Shown: positions 9,322-17,495 of the stretch, piece by piece
How positions within the stretch are numbered: the first letter of the stretch is position 1
Layout: each line of letters opens with the position of its first letter
Assembly (NCBI GenBank): GCA_040182905.1
Contig: JARQWU010000076.1
Span: 1 to 37,367 of the forward strand
Source: Barthelona sp. PAP020
Taxonomy: Eukaryota > Metamonada: BaSk clade
Direction of reading: 5' to 3'
Length of the DNA: 37,367 nt
Position numbers and translations under genes: made by a program
Notes under the pieces: generated by a model
What the model was told of the DNA's origin: nothing
What the model saw: only the letters and a program-made list of their open reading frames with translations
Database searches by the model: none

Positions 9322-11529
9322 TCAAATATTCTTCAAAATAAACTCTGTCTGCTTGGATACATCACTTAAAACAGACACATCATTCTTTTCTTGACCTTTT
9401 GCCAATAATTTAGAGAGAACACTCCTGAATCCCAAAAGATTAACTTTTCTGATATGATGCAAGATTTCAGTGGCAAAATAATGTTTGTATTGAGGGTCTT
9501 TAATTTGGGTTAATAACTTCAACAGATGATTTTTGGACAGATACACTTCTTTATCAAAGTTATAGTTTGGCTGATGAAACATCAAGTGAGTTATTAATAT
9601 CAACAAAGAAGCCTTTCTAATTGTCTCATGTTGAAGGTTTTCAAACAACAAAAGGAGGGTTTCAAGGTTAATTTGGTTCATCACATCCTGATAGATACAA
9701 AACTTGTTTAAACTTAAGGCATCATGCATACTGAATGACTGTTCCATATCAAAATACTCAACTTCCATAAATAAGGGATAACCTAACAGTTCAACATACA
9801 TATCAACAATACAATAAATAGTTTGAACTGATTCGCAAGTTAATGTAATGGAGTGAAGACTTTTTTGAAAATCTCCGAAGATCCTGAGGAAAAGCTCAAT
9901 CTCATTGTCTCTTATCAAGGTGGAAAATACATTTCTAATAGCCCTTATGACATAAGGAAAATACACAGGATTAACTTTTTCAAATATGGCAAACAATTCA
10001 AAGTTTTCAGAAATTGCACCCAAAACACCTTTAGCTTCACGATAAAGATATGAACTCAAGTATTTAGACATTTCCAATGGATCTTTTTGAGTCAAACCAA
10101 CAATGTGATCCAAATTAAATTTTTCAACAGAAAATGAGTCAACATCTAAATACTGATCAATGCTGTTAAAGTAATTTAACATCAAATCTAGAATAATGTT
10201 GTGATTGATACTATTCGTCAACGAATCAAGGTAGTCCGGATCCGGATGAGAAGAAAAGAGTAATCTTAACATATGAGAATGATTGGATGGGATGCGAAGT
10301 TCTTTGGGGAATATGGTTGACAAAGAGGTAACCAACAAACTTTTAACAATGTCTTTGTTCTGAATTTTCTCATCCAACGTATACATAATGGCGAATAAAC
10401 GCACAGTCAAAACAGGAGAGTATAACAAAAGCTCGAATAGATACCAATTCACATCTACGTTTTGAGCAGAAAGCAACAGCCCAATGAAAATGTTAGTGAT
10501 GAAAAAATGGGTCTGAATATCCATATAATGTGTGCTAAATATAGCTAATTCACCCATAATGTCGATATCCAAATTGATTTGGCCAACATCACTCTCATTG
10601 AAAACAGACGTCAAACACTCACACATCAACTGTTTCACTTCAATGGACATATCTTCACGTTTTATGTTGGTTAACATCAAAAGTGTCTTTCTTTGTAGAT
10701 CTGCCTGATAAGTCATGTTAATATCGTCATTTCTAATACCAATGAAAGACAGATATTTTCCTGCATATTTAAGTGTCTCTAAGCACCAAACAATGTTTCC
10801 CCTTTCAAACTGCAATGTGAGAAGGAACAATAGTACATGAGGTATCCCCAGAGTGTACCATTTCGCAATATATCTTGCAACTTCTTCAGGTTTAAGCTTT
10901 AAGCAATCTTCATAAGTGTTCACTTCAATCCTTTTCTTTATGAACGAAAAGTCATCAGTCTTTATTATTCTTTCAATACTTTTACAACCTTCAATTGTTA
11001 TCAGTGGTGATAACCCAAATGCATAAATTGGTAAATCCATCAATTTGGGTAAAATGTTTGATGAGGTTTTTCTCAATCCGTAGGTATCAAGAAAATATGT
11101 CCTTAAATATTTCATTACATAATCTGACTTCTCAAAAGCCATGTCTTCTTCAATAACAGTGGATTTAGAATTGTTTAGAACATATGAATTTTGAGAAATC
11201 AACTCAGTCAAAATATCATTGCATATCAGTTTAATAAAAGGTGCTGTATTTTGATCGTTTAGAAATTTTGAACAAAGATGTTGAATTTTCTTGACAGTTG
11301 AACTTGTTTTAGGGGGATAATATTTTACGCTAATTAAAACAAGTTTTAACGTTCTGATAATCACATAATAATTATTTACACTCTCACATCTGTGGATTAG
11401 ACTAATATAACATTCGTTTCGACTAGTATCAATTGAGATCAACTTTTTGAACATTTCTACCTCATTCATTGAGGGAACTTTTTCTTCTTGAGTATTAATT
11501 CGTATTGCTTCGGCGATTTGTTCTTCCAT
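9322..11529 (-). CDS. Large alpha-helical (HEAT/ARM-like) protein, unknown
   Basis: The frame is open from 11688 but has no ATG until 11527-11529, so I take MEEQIAEAIRINTQEEK as the start, giving 735 residues. The whole protein is leucine- and isoleucine-rich with alternating amphipathic helices (for example VLLFLLTLQFERGNIVWCLE, ETLLLLFENLQHETIRKASL), as in HEAT/ARM solenoids. No transmembrane segment, enzyme motif or low-complexity tract is visible. I cannot assign a family; scaffold, trafficking-coat and nuclear-transport roles are all compatible. A tiny upstream frame ATG-AAT-TAA overlaps the start as TAATG. The gene lies ~230 bp downstream of YgeW on the same strand; nothing suggests a shared function. 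Confidence 0.7.
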   Translation of the reverse strand: MEEQIAEAIRINTQEEKVPSMNEVEMFKKLISIDTSRNECYISLIHRCESVNNYYVIIRTLKLVLISVKYYPPKTSSTVKKIQHLCSKFLNDQNTAPFIKLICNDILTELISQNSYVLNNSKSTVIEEDMAFEKSDYVMKYLRTYFLDTYGLRKTSSNILPKLMDLPIYAFGLSPLITIEGCKSIERIIKTDDFSFIKKRIEVNTYEDCLKLKPEEVARYIAKWYTLGIPHVLLFLLTLQFERGNIVWCLETLKYAGKYLSFIGIRNDDINMTYQADLQRKTLLMLTNIKREDMSIEVKQLMCECLTSVFNESDVGQINLDIDIMGELAIFSTHYMDIQTHFFITNIFIGLLLSAQNVDVNWYLFELLLYSPVLTVRLFAIMYTLDEKIQNKDIVKSLLVTSLSTIFPKELRIPSNHSHMLRLLFSSHPDPDYLDSLTNSINHNIILDLMLNYFNSIDQYLDVDSFSVEKFNLDHIVGLTQKDPLEMSKYLSSYLYREAKGVLGAISENFELFAIFEKVNPVYFPYVIRAIRNVFSTLIRDNEIELFLRIFGDFQKSLHSITLTCESVQTIYCIVDMYVELLGYPLFMEVEYFDMEQSFSMHDALSLNKFCIYQDVMNQINLETLLLLFENLQHETIRKASLLILITHLMFHQPNYNFDKEVYLSKNHLLKLLTQIKDPQYKHYFATEILHHIRKVNLLGFRSVLSKLLAKGQEKNDVSVLSDVSKQTEFILKNI

Positions 11530-11758
11530 TAATTCATAAATTTCATATAATTTAATTATTTGAAATAAAATCTTTTGGCAAGAACTCTCGAAAAAATCGA
11601 CAAAATGAAAATTCTCTTTCCCACCTTTATTATTGGGTGAATTGCATGTATTACCGTTGAATAGCTGAAGATATAAAAAAGAGAGCAAACGCCTTCAAAT
11701 TCCTTTATTCAATAACAAACGCCAAAACAAAAAATATTCAATTACCCAATTTACACAA

Positions 11759-12994
11759 TTAAGCTTTCACACGACGATTCTTTTCAGGGTTTTCGACTAA
11801 TTCGTCAAAGAAATCAGCGACATTTTCAACACGGGATAAAAGAGTAACGGCAGCCATACCATAAAGCTTATGACTGGCTTCTTTGTATGTCTTAACACGA
11901 TGTTCTTCAAAGACATCACCATCAACTTCACCAACAGGACAAGAAACACCAGTGATATCAGCAGGAAGACAATGCATGTAAGTAGCATTGTTGGTCTTTT
12001 CCATTCTTTCACGAGTGCATTGCCAGTCAATATATGTCTTATTGGATTCCAAAGCTTCCTTTTCCAAAGCCTTCATGTCAACCTTACCACCACGATAAGC
12101 TTCGGTTCTCTTTTCCATGATGAACATTGGAGCCCAAGATTTGGGATAAACAACATCAGCATTTTCAAAAGCTTCATCCATGGATGAAGAAACAGTGAAT
12201 TTACCACCGCTCTTTTCAGCATTTTCCTTGGCAACTTCCATAATATGGGGCATCAATTCATATCCATCAGGATGAGCCAAATGAACATCCATTCCGAATC
12301 TGGTCATGAGAGCAATGATGGCTTGAGGAACAGATAAAGGCTTACCATAAGAAGGAGAATAGGCCCAAGTCATGGCAATCTTCTTTCCTTTTAAGTTCTC
12401 AACACCACCAAAATGATCAATCAAATGTAAAAGATCAGCCATAGATTGAGTGGGATGATCTTCATCACATTGAAGATTGATAACAGTGGGACGTTGGTTC
12501 AAAACACCTTCATTGAAACCAGCTTCAACAGCTTCAGCGACTTCAACTTGATACTTGTGTCCTTCACCAATGAACAAATCGTCACGAATTCCAATTAATT
12601 CAGTGAAGAATGAAATCATGTTGGCGGTTTCACGGACGGTTTCACCATGAGCAACTTGAGACTTGGATTCATCCATATCATTAACGGTTAAACCAAGCAT
12701 AGAAGCAGCAGAAGCGAAAGAAAAACGGGTACGAGTGGAGTTATCACGGAAATTGGAAACTGCAAGTCCAGAGTCATAAAGACGAGGAGAAATATTTGCC
12801 TTGTGCAATTCTTCCAAAATTTGAGAAACAGTAGCAATAGCCAGAATATCGTCATCAGACTTATCCCAAGTTCTTAAATAATCAGTTTTAAACATTTCAT
12901 GGTTAAAAGAACGTAACTGAAAAGTTAGAATGTCAAATCATAAACTCTGTGATACTTTGGTAATAAGGTCTTTAATATGAGTGAGATCAGCCAT
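11759..12994 (-). CDS. ygeW: YgeW-type knotted carbamoyltransferase (spliced, bacterial origin)
   Basis: A member of the aspartate/ornithine carbamoyltransferase superfamily. Exon 1 (12956-12994) encodes MADLTHIKDLITK. A 39-nt intron (12917-12955) follows, and exon 2 (11759-12916) starts LRSFNHEMFKTDYLRTWD. The product is 398 residues, close to E. coli YgeW (about 396). Carbamoyl-phosphate residues are intact: STRTR (73-77), HPTQ (167-170) and HCLPAD (328-333). KSQVAHGETVRETANMISF and AMTWAYSPSYGKPLSVPQ are YgeW signatures rather than OTC or ATC. The second substrate of YgeW is not established; bacterial homologues sit in gene clusters for anaerobic purine/ureide use. The enzyme probably makes or phosphorolyses a carbamoyl-amine in the cytosol; no targeting peptide is seen. 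Codon use is strongly biased, as in the ribosomal L3 gene, suggesting high expression. It is divergent from YgeY. Starting at the downstream ATG (12895) would drop the conserved N-terminal helix. Confidence 0.9.
12917..12955 (-). other. Predicted 39-nt spliceosomal intron in YgeW
   Basis: On the minus strand the intron begins GTATCA, has a TTCTAAC branch-like motif and ends TTTTCAG. Exon 1 ends ...ATTACCAAA and exon 2 begins TTACGTTCT, so it is phase 0. Without splicing the upstream frame stops at TGA inside the intron (AGTTTATGA). With splicing, MADLTHIKDLITK joins LRSFNHEMFKTDYLRTW, which aligns with the N-terminus of bacterial YgeW (IKD...L...HE...FLLTW). Length and branch spacing match the predicted S18 intron at 37245-37283. 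Confidence 0.78.
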
Positions 12995-13350
12995 TGTGGG
13001 TATATATCGATAAAAAGATAAATGGATAAGAATTGGTTTACAGATGTCAAAGTTATTCGTGAATTATCTTTTGATAAAATTTTTTCACATTCTTGACCTT
13101 TCAATACTTTTGAATTGTCGATCAACAAGTTGAAATATTGTTCATGATAAGTATATTTAACCAAAAAATAAAAAGTGCACACTTTTTTATTTGCTCTTTA
13201 TCAATAAGTCAATAATAATGATTTAAGTTGTATTTTATTGATAATTTTTCAAAAAAAAAGAACATTTTCAAAGCTTCTCTCTCTAAGTCAAACGAATCAA
13301 TTCTCAAAAAGTCCTTTCCTTTTCATTTACTTTTTTTTTATTGTGTTTCA
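12995..13350. promoter_or_regulatory. Divergent promoter region between YgeW and YgeY
   Basis: 356 bp separate the two start codons, so both genes are probably controlled from here. On the + strand TCATT at 13323-13327 matches the trichomonad initiator TCAYW and would give a ~26-nt leader for YgeY. On the YgeW side the sequence just upstream of the ATG is TTTATCGATATATACCCACA, with a TATCGATA palindrome. No coding content is supported: the open frames here lack an ATG. Confidence 0.45.
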
Positions 13351-14886
13351 ATGACAAATCTTGATACAAAGATTGCCGAATTAGCAGAAAAATATACTCC
13401 TCTTGCAGCTGAAATTCTACGTGAAGCTATTCGTATTCCCGCTGACACCTATGATGAAAATCTTTCTGGTGGTATGTCCAATAATGAAGGACCTCGTTTG
13501 GAATATTTGAAGAAGCGTATTGTTGAAGTTGGTGCTGTTGCCTCTGCTGAAGATGTTTGGTTTGATGATTTTGGTAATCTTATTTGGAAAGTCATGAACC
13601 CTAATGATGGTGTTGAACCTGAAAAACGTCGTGTTGTTTGGTTTGATGGACATACTGATACTGTTGATCCTCTTCGTGCTCAATGGCAAAAGAAAATTGG
13701 TGGTGGTATCGATTGTTTCAATGGACTTGTCGATCCTGAAAAGGTTGATCAAGAATTCCTTCGTTCTCAATTAGGATATTTACCCCCCAAAGAAGAATGG
13801 GATCAACTTATTTTTGGTCGTGGTAGTGCTGATCAATTGGCTGGTGTCATTGATCAAATTATCGCCACAAAGATTTGTCTTGAATTAATTGAAGAAGGTG
13901 CCCTTGATGGTGTTGTTATCTATAGTATTGGAACTATTGCTGAAGAAGACAATGATGGTGGTGGTCCCATGTTCATCATTCGCAACGATCTTCCTAATCA
14001 TCCTGAAATGGTTCCTGATGTTGTTATTATGACTGAAGGTACCGGAGAAACCAATCTTGGTGCTCTTGGTATTTATCGTGGTCAACGTGGTAGAATGCAA
14101 ATTGAAGTTGAAGTTGTTGGACAATCTGCTCATGGTTCAATGCCTCATATGGGAAAGAACCCTCTTGAATTTGGTGCTCGTATCATTGCTGAAGCTTGTG
14201 ACAAGTTTAATGAAAAGATTGGTATCTTAGACCATGAATTCCTTTCTCAAGGTACTAGAACTGCTTCTTGGTGCAAGATTGACACTCCTTCTGACTGTGC
14301 TGTTCCTGATCGTTTCGTTTTTAGATTTGATAGAAGAATGACTGTTGGAGAATCTCCTGAATTCTGTTTACAACACATTGAACAACTCGATTCTGTCAAG
14401 TTTGCCCGTGAAAATGGTTGTCAAGTCAATATCTCTGTTCCCAGATACAATCTCAATTCTTGGAGAGGTGTTCCTGCTGATAACGACCAAATTTATCTTG
14501 GTTGGGTTACTCCTGAAGAACATCCTTCCATTCAAGTTGCCGTTGATGCATACAAACGTATGATTTCTCCTCATCTTGAAGATTGTATGAACAGAGATAT
14601 TACTGGAAAGACTTATCACATTCCCAAAGAACCCAGAGTTGATCGTTGGATTTTCTCCACTGATGGTGTTGGATATCCCATTCCTAAGGACCAAAAGGAA
14701 GTTAAGGTTACAGATTACAAAAGATGGGTTCAATCTGGTGATTTTATTCATCCTGCAATGCTTGGAATTGGTGCTGGTTGTGAACACAACACTCACAAAA
14801 TTGGTGAATTTGTTGATATGAGAGAAATGCGTCACACCATTGCTTTCATGGCCAGATACCCTTCTTTATTTGTCAGTCAACAATAG
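13351..14886 (+). CDS. ygeY: YgeY-type M20 metallohydrolase (bacterial origin)
   Basis: A 511-residue zinc hydrolase of the M20/ArgE/DapE superfamily. I start at ATG 13351 (MTNLDTKIAELAEKY); the frame is open further upstream but that part is low-complexity leader. Active-site elements: GHTDTVD (H101, D103), GRGSAD (D161), EED (catalytic E198, metal E199), MTEGTGE (E229) and a C-terminal histidine in GCEHNTH. YRGQRGRMQIEVEVVGQSAHGS and VDRWIFSTDGVG are YgeY signatures, the group called selenium-metabolism hydrolase in bacteria. It is longer than E. coli YgeY (about 403) because of insertions near residues 110-155 and 405-465. It probably cleaves an N-acyl or N-carbamoyl amino acid or small peptide in the cytosol. 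Codon bias is strong, as in YgeW and L3. It is divergent from YgeW, which suggests a common pathway and control. Confidence 0.9.
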   Translation: MTNLDTKIAELAEKYTPLAAEILREAIRIPADTYDENLSGGMSNNEGPRLEYLKKRIVEVGAVASAEDVWFDDFGNLIWKVMNPNDGVEPEKRRVVWFDGHTDTVDPLRAQWQKKIGGGIDCFNGLVDPEKVDQEFLRSQLGYLPPKEEWDQLIFGRGSADQLAGVIDQIIATKICLELIEEGALDGVVIYSIGTIAEEDNDGGGPMFIIRNDLPNHPEMVPDVVIMTEGTGETNLGALGIYRGQRGRMQIEVEVVGQSAHGSMPHMGKNPLEFGARIIAEACDKFNEKIGILDHEFLSQGTRTASWCKIDTPSDCAVPDRFVFRFDRRMTVGESPEFCLQHIEQLDSVKFARENGCQVNISVPRYNLNSWRGVPADNDQIYLGWVTPEEHPSIQVAVDAYKRMISPHLEDCMNRDITGKTYHIPKEPRVDRWIFSTDGVGYPIPKDQKEVKVTDYKRWVQSGDFIHPAMLGIGAGCEHNTHKIGEFVDMREMRHTIAFMARYPSLFVSQQ

Positions 14887-15004
14887 ATACAATGAATAAT
14901 AAAAAAATTATTTATAAATGTAGCAATATGCTTACCAATCACTTTTTTATTTTGTTAAAGAAACTAAAATTAATGTCGAAATTGGAATGGGATAAAAGAG
15001 GAAA

Positions 15005-15268
15005 TCAATTTAAATGATCGACAAAAAAATCATTCACATTCAATATCTTTTCAGCTTGTGAGGATATGAGTTGTGCTGTTTTTCCTTGTGGCGCGATTGG
15101 TACACTCAGATCATAATTTTTGGACAAAATACATTTTTCAAAAACGCTATCAGTTATAGAAAGAACCAAGCTATATCTGAAATATTTTTGAAACTCTCGA
15201 TTAACTTTCTGTTGTGTTGATTGTGATAAATGGAAATATTTGATTCGTTCACCCTCAAAATAAGCCAT
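15005..15268 (-). CDS. Small protein of unknown function
   Basis: An 87-residue frame starting at a true ATG (MAYFEGERIKYFHLSQ) and ending before the YgeY 3' end. Composition is that of a real soluble protein: mixed, low in repeats, helical (QQKVNREFQKYFRYSLVLSI), with a middle segment VPIAPQGKTAQL. It is flanked by short AT-rich spacers typical of gene ends here. No signal peptide, membrane segment or known motif is visible. It could be a small complex subunit; I do not assign a function. Confidence 0.5.
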   Translation of the reverse strand: MAYFEGERIKYFHLSQSTQQKVNREFQKYFRYSLVLSITDSVFEKCILSKNYDLSVPIAPQGKTAQLISSQAEKILNVNDFFVDHLN

Positions 15269-15451
15269 AAAAAATCATTCTCAAAAAAAACACTCTTTTT
15301 TATTTCTTACATATAGATTACATATTTCTATTCAAAAAAAACGTTTGAAGGACACATTGTCAACAAAACAAAAAATAAAATTGAAAAACTTTACAAACTT
15401 TCTTCACTCACAATTTTTTTTTGTCTTTTTTGATAATTTTTCATCTTAAAC

Positions 15452-16597
15452 ATGTCTCATCGTAAGTTTGAAGCACCCCGTCATGGTTCTCTTGGATTTC
15501 TTCCTCGTAAGCGTTGCCGCAGAGTTCGTGGTCGCGTTAAAGCTTTCCCTAAGGATGACAAAGCCCAATCTTGCCATTTAACTGGTTTCATTGGTTTTAA
15601 GGCTGGTATGACTCACGTCGTTCGTGAAATGGACGTTTTAGCTGAAGGTCCTGTTCCTGAATTACTTGATGCCGTCACTATCATTGATTGTCCTCCTATG
15701 ATTGGAATTGGTTTAGTCGGTTATATTGAAACTCCTCGTGGTCTTCGTACTCTCACTACTGTTTGGACCTCCAACTTGGATACTTCCGTCAAGCGTCGTT
15801 TCTATAAGAACTGGTATCGTTCTGAAAACAAGTCTGCTTTCAAGAAGTATACTTCTGAATTCAGTCAAGAAGAAGTTAACCGTAGACTTGGTCTTATTCA
15901 AAAATACGCTACTGTTGTCCGTCTTATTGCTCATACTCAACCTGCCAAGACTCCTCTTGCTGTTAAGTCTGCTCATATTATGGAAATTCAAATCAACGGT
16001 GGTTCTGTTGAAGAAAAGATTGAATTCGGTAAGAACTTGTTCGAAAAGGAAATTCCAATCGACTCTGTCTTTGAAGAAGGTGAATTCATCGATACTATTG
16101 GTATTACCAAGGGTAAGGGTTTCGAAGGTGTCACTACTCGTTGGGGTACTCGTCAATTACCTCGTAAGACTAACAAGGGTCTTCGTAAGGTCGCCTGTAT
16201 TGGTCCCTGGCATCCTGCTCGTGTCAGTTATACTGTTCCTCGTGCTGGTCAAAACGGTTATCATCATCGTACTGAAATCAACAAGCGTATTTATCGTATT
16301 GGAAAGCCTGAAGATTCTGAAAACGCTTCTACTAAGTTCGATATTACCAAGAAACAAATCACACCCATGGGTGGTTTCCCTCATTATGGTTGCATCAACA
16401 ACGATTTCCTTATTCTTAAGGGATGTGTTGCTGGTCCTAAGAAGCGCGCCATTACTCTTCGTAAGTCTATTGTTGCCTTACCTAAGCGTCGTACTAAAGA
16501 ACAAATCATTCTTAAGTTCATCGATACCTCTTCCAAGATGGGTCACGGTAGATTCCAAACTCATGCCGAAAAGGTTAAATTCTACGCTAACCACTAG
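15452..16597 (+). CDS. RPL3: Cytosolic large-subunit ribosomal protein L3 (uL3)
   Basis: A complete 381-residue protein, normal length for eukaryotic uL3. It starts MSHRKFEAPRHGSLGFLPRK, the standard N-terminus, and contains HLTGFIGFKAGMTH, GTRQLPRKTNKGLRKVACIG (W-finger region), GYHHRTEINKRIYRIG and ILKGCVAGPKKR. uL3 binds 25S/28S rRNA near the peptidyl-transferase centre. The residue before RAGQ is proline (TVPRAGQNG), where most eukaryotes read VARAGQ. Codon use is extremely biased, making this gene the internal reference for high expression. Initiator-like TCACT/TCACA lie at 15404-15412, about 42 nt before the ATG. No intron. Confidence 0.97.
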   Translation: MSHRKFEAPRHGSLGFLPRKRCRRVRGRVKAFPKDDKAQSCHLTGFIGFKAGMTHVVREMDVLAEGPVPELLDAVTIIDCPPMIGIGLVGYIETPRGLRTLTTVWTSNLDTSVKRRFYKNWYRSENKSAFKKYTSEFSQEEVNRRLGLIQKYATVVRLIAHTQPAKTPLAVKSAHIMEIQINGGSVEEKIEFGKNLFEKEIPIDSVFEEGEFIDTIGITKGKGFEGVTTRWGTRQLPRKTNKGLRKVACIGPWHPARVSYTVPRAGQNGYHHRTEINKRIYRIGKPEDSENASTKFDITKKQITPMGGFPHYGCINNDFLILKGCVAGPKKRAITLRKSIVALPKRRTKEQIILKFIDTSSKMGHGRFQTHAEKVKFYANH

Positions 16598-16696
16598 ATT
16601 TTTTAAATTCAATTTATTATAAATGAAGACATTAGGTGATTTTTATTATTTGTGAAAAAAAAGAAGTGATAAAGTTTTTTTCTTGATAATTTATTA

Positions 16697-17269
16697 ATGG
16701 ATTTTCGATTATCCTTACTTTCACTGTTTGATGAATGTGATCCAGATAAACTTGGAGAAGTTTCAATCGAAACAGTTTCAAATAGAATTTTGGATATATA
16801 TCCCAATTATTCGGACAATAAAAAGTTTATAAAGATGATAAATCAAGCTATGTCAAAATTATCATCAAACGAAATGACAATAAAAAGAAATGATTTCATT
16901 TTGTTTGAAAAGCAATTAAAACAATCGGTTTTTGATGCACCATACCGATATGTGTTTTCCTTCTTTGATAAAGATGATAATGGAATGTTAGAAAGACCTG
17001 AATTAGCTCGATTATTCAATGATATTATGGGTTTATCATTAACTAGAGAAGAAATCATCGATACTTTTAATTTAGTTGATCAAGATGGCAATGGAGCAAT
17101 TGATTTCAACGAGTTTAAATTTTTATGTCAAAAAGTTTGTTGGATTCCTGATATTGTTTTTTCGGATCTTGATGTTATCACTGGTAAATTAATTTTTGAT
17201 GACATTGAATTAGATGATGAAGAAGAACAAACAGAAGAAACTTTTACCGGTGAATTATTCAATAATTAA
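16697..17269 (+). CDS. EF-hand calcium-binding protein
   Basis: A 190-residue protein with two canonical EF-hand loops: DKDDNGMLERPE at residues ~91-102 and DQDGNGAIDFNE at ~128-139. Each has Asp at positions 1 and 3, Gly at 6 and Glu at 12, so both should bind calcium. The N-terminal half contains a degenerate hand (DECDPDKLGEVSIET) lacking proper ligands. After the last hand comes an acidic tail (DDIELDDEEEQTEE). It resembles calmodulin-like sensors or calcineurin-B-type regulators, but no partner can be named. It follows L3 on the same strand with a 99-bp gap. Confidence 0.88.
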   Translation: MDFRLSLLSLFDECDPDKLGEVSIETVSNRILDIYPNYSDNKKFIKMINQAMSKLSSNEMTIKRNDFILFEKQLKQSVFDAPYRYVFSFFDKDDNGMLERPELARLFNDIMGLSLTREEIIDTFNLVDQDGNGAIDFNEFKFLCQKVCWIPDIVFSDLDVITGKLIFDDIELDDEEEQTEETFTGELFNN

Positions 17270-17495
17270 AGTCTTTGTAAAATTGTATTGTTTTTTTTTT
17301 TGCCTGCTTTTTCAAAATTTTTTTTTTTGAACAAATTTCGACAATGATAAACAAAAAGAGAAAGGAAATTGTTTTATATTTATACAACATGCGTGAAAAA
17401 TTGTCACTCTTCTGAAATCAAAAACTAAATTATACACTACTGAAATTATTGACAAGACAAATATCATCAAACTCACAAAAACCATTATTTACTTT

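Noticed and set aside
12925-13182. An 85-codon minus-strand frame upstream of YgeW
   Set aside because: It begins at GTG with no ATG, and it overlaps exon 1 and the intron of YgeW in another frame.
11759-14886. YgeW and YgeY as bacterial contamination in the assembly
   Set aside because: They lie on one contiguous sequence among eukaryotic genes, have the same codon bias as ribosomal L3, and YgeW carries an apparent intron matching that of S18.
13417-16384. Several 70-155-codon frames antisense or shifted within YgeY and L3
   Set aside because: They are shadows caused by strong codon bias in highly expressed genes; the proteins are repetitive and unlike any family.
15726-16622. A 298-codon frame overlapping L3 on the same strand
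   Set aside because: It is the shifted frame of L3 (rich in L, V and S) and has no independent support.
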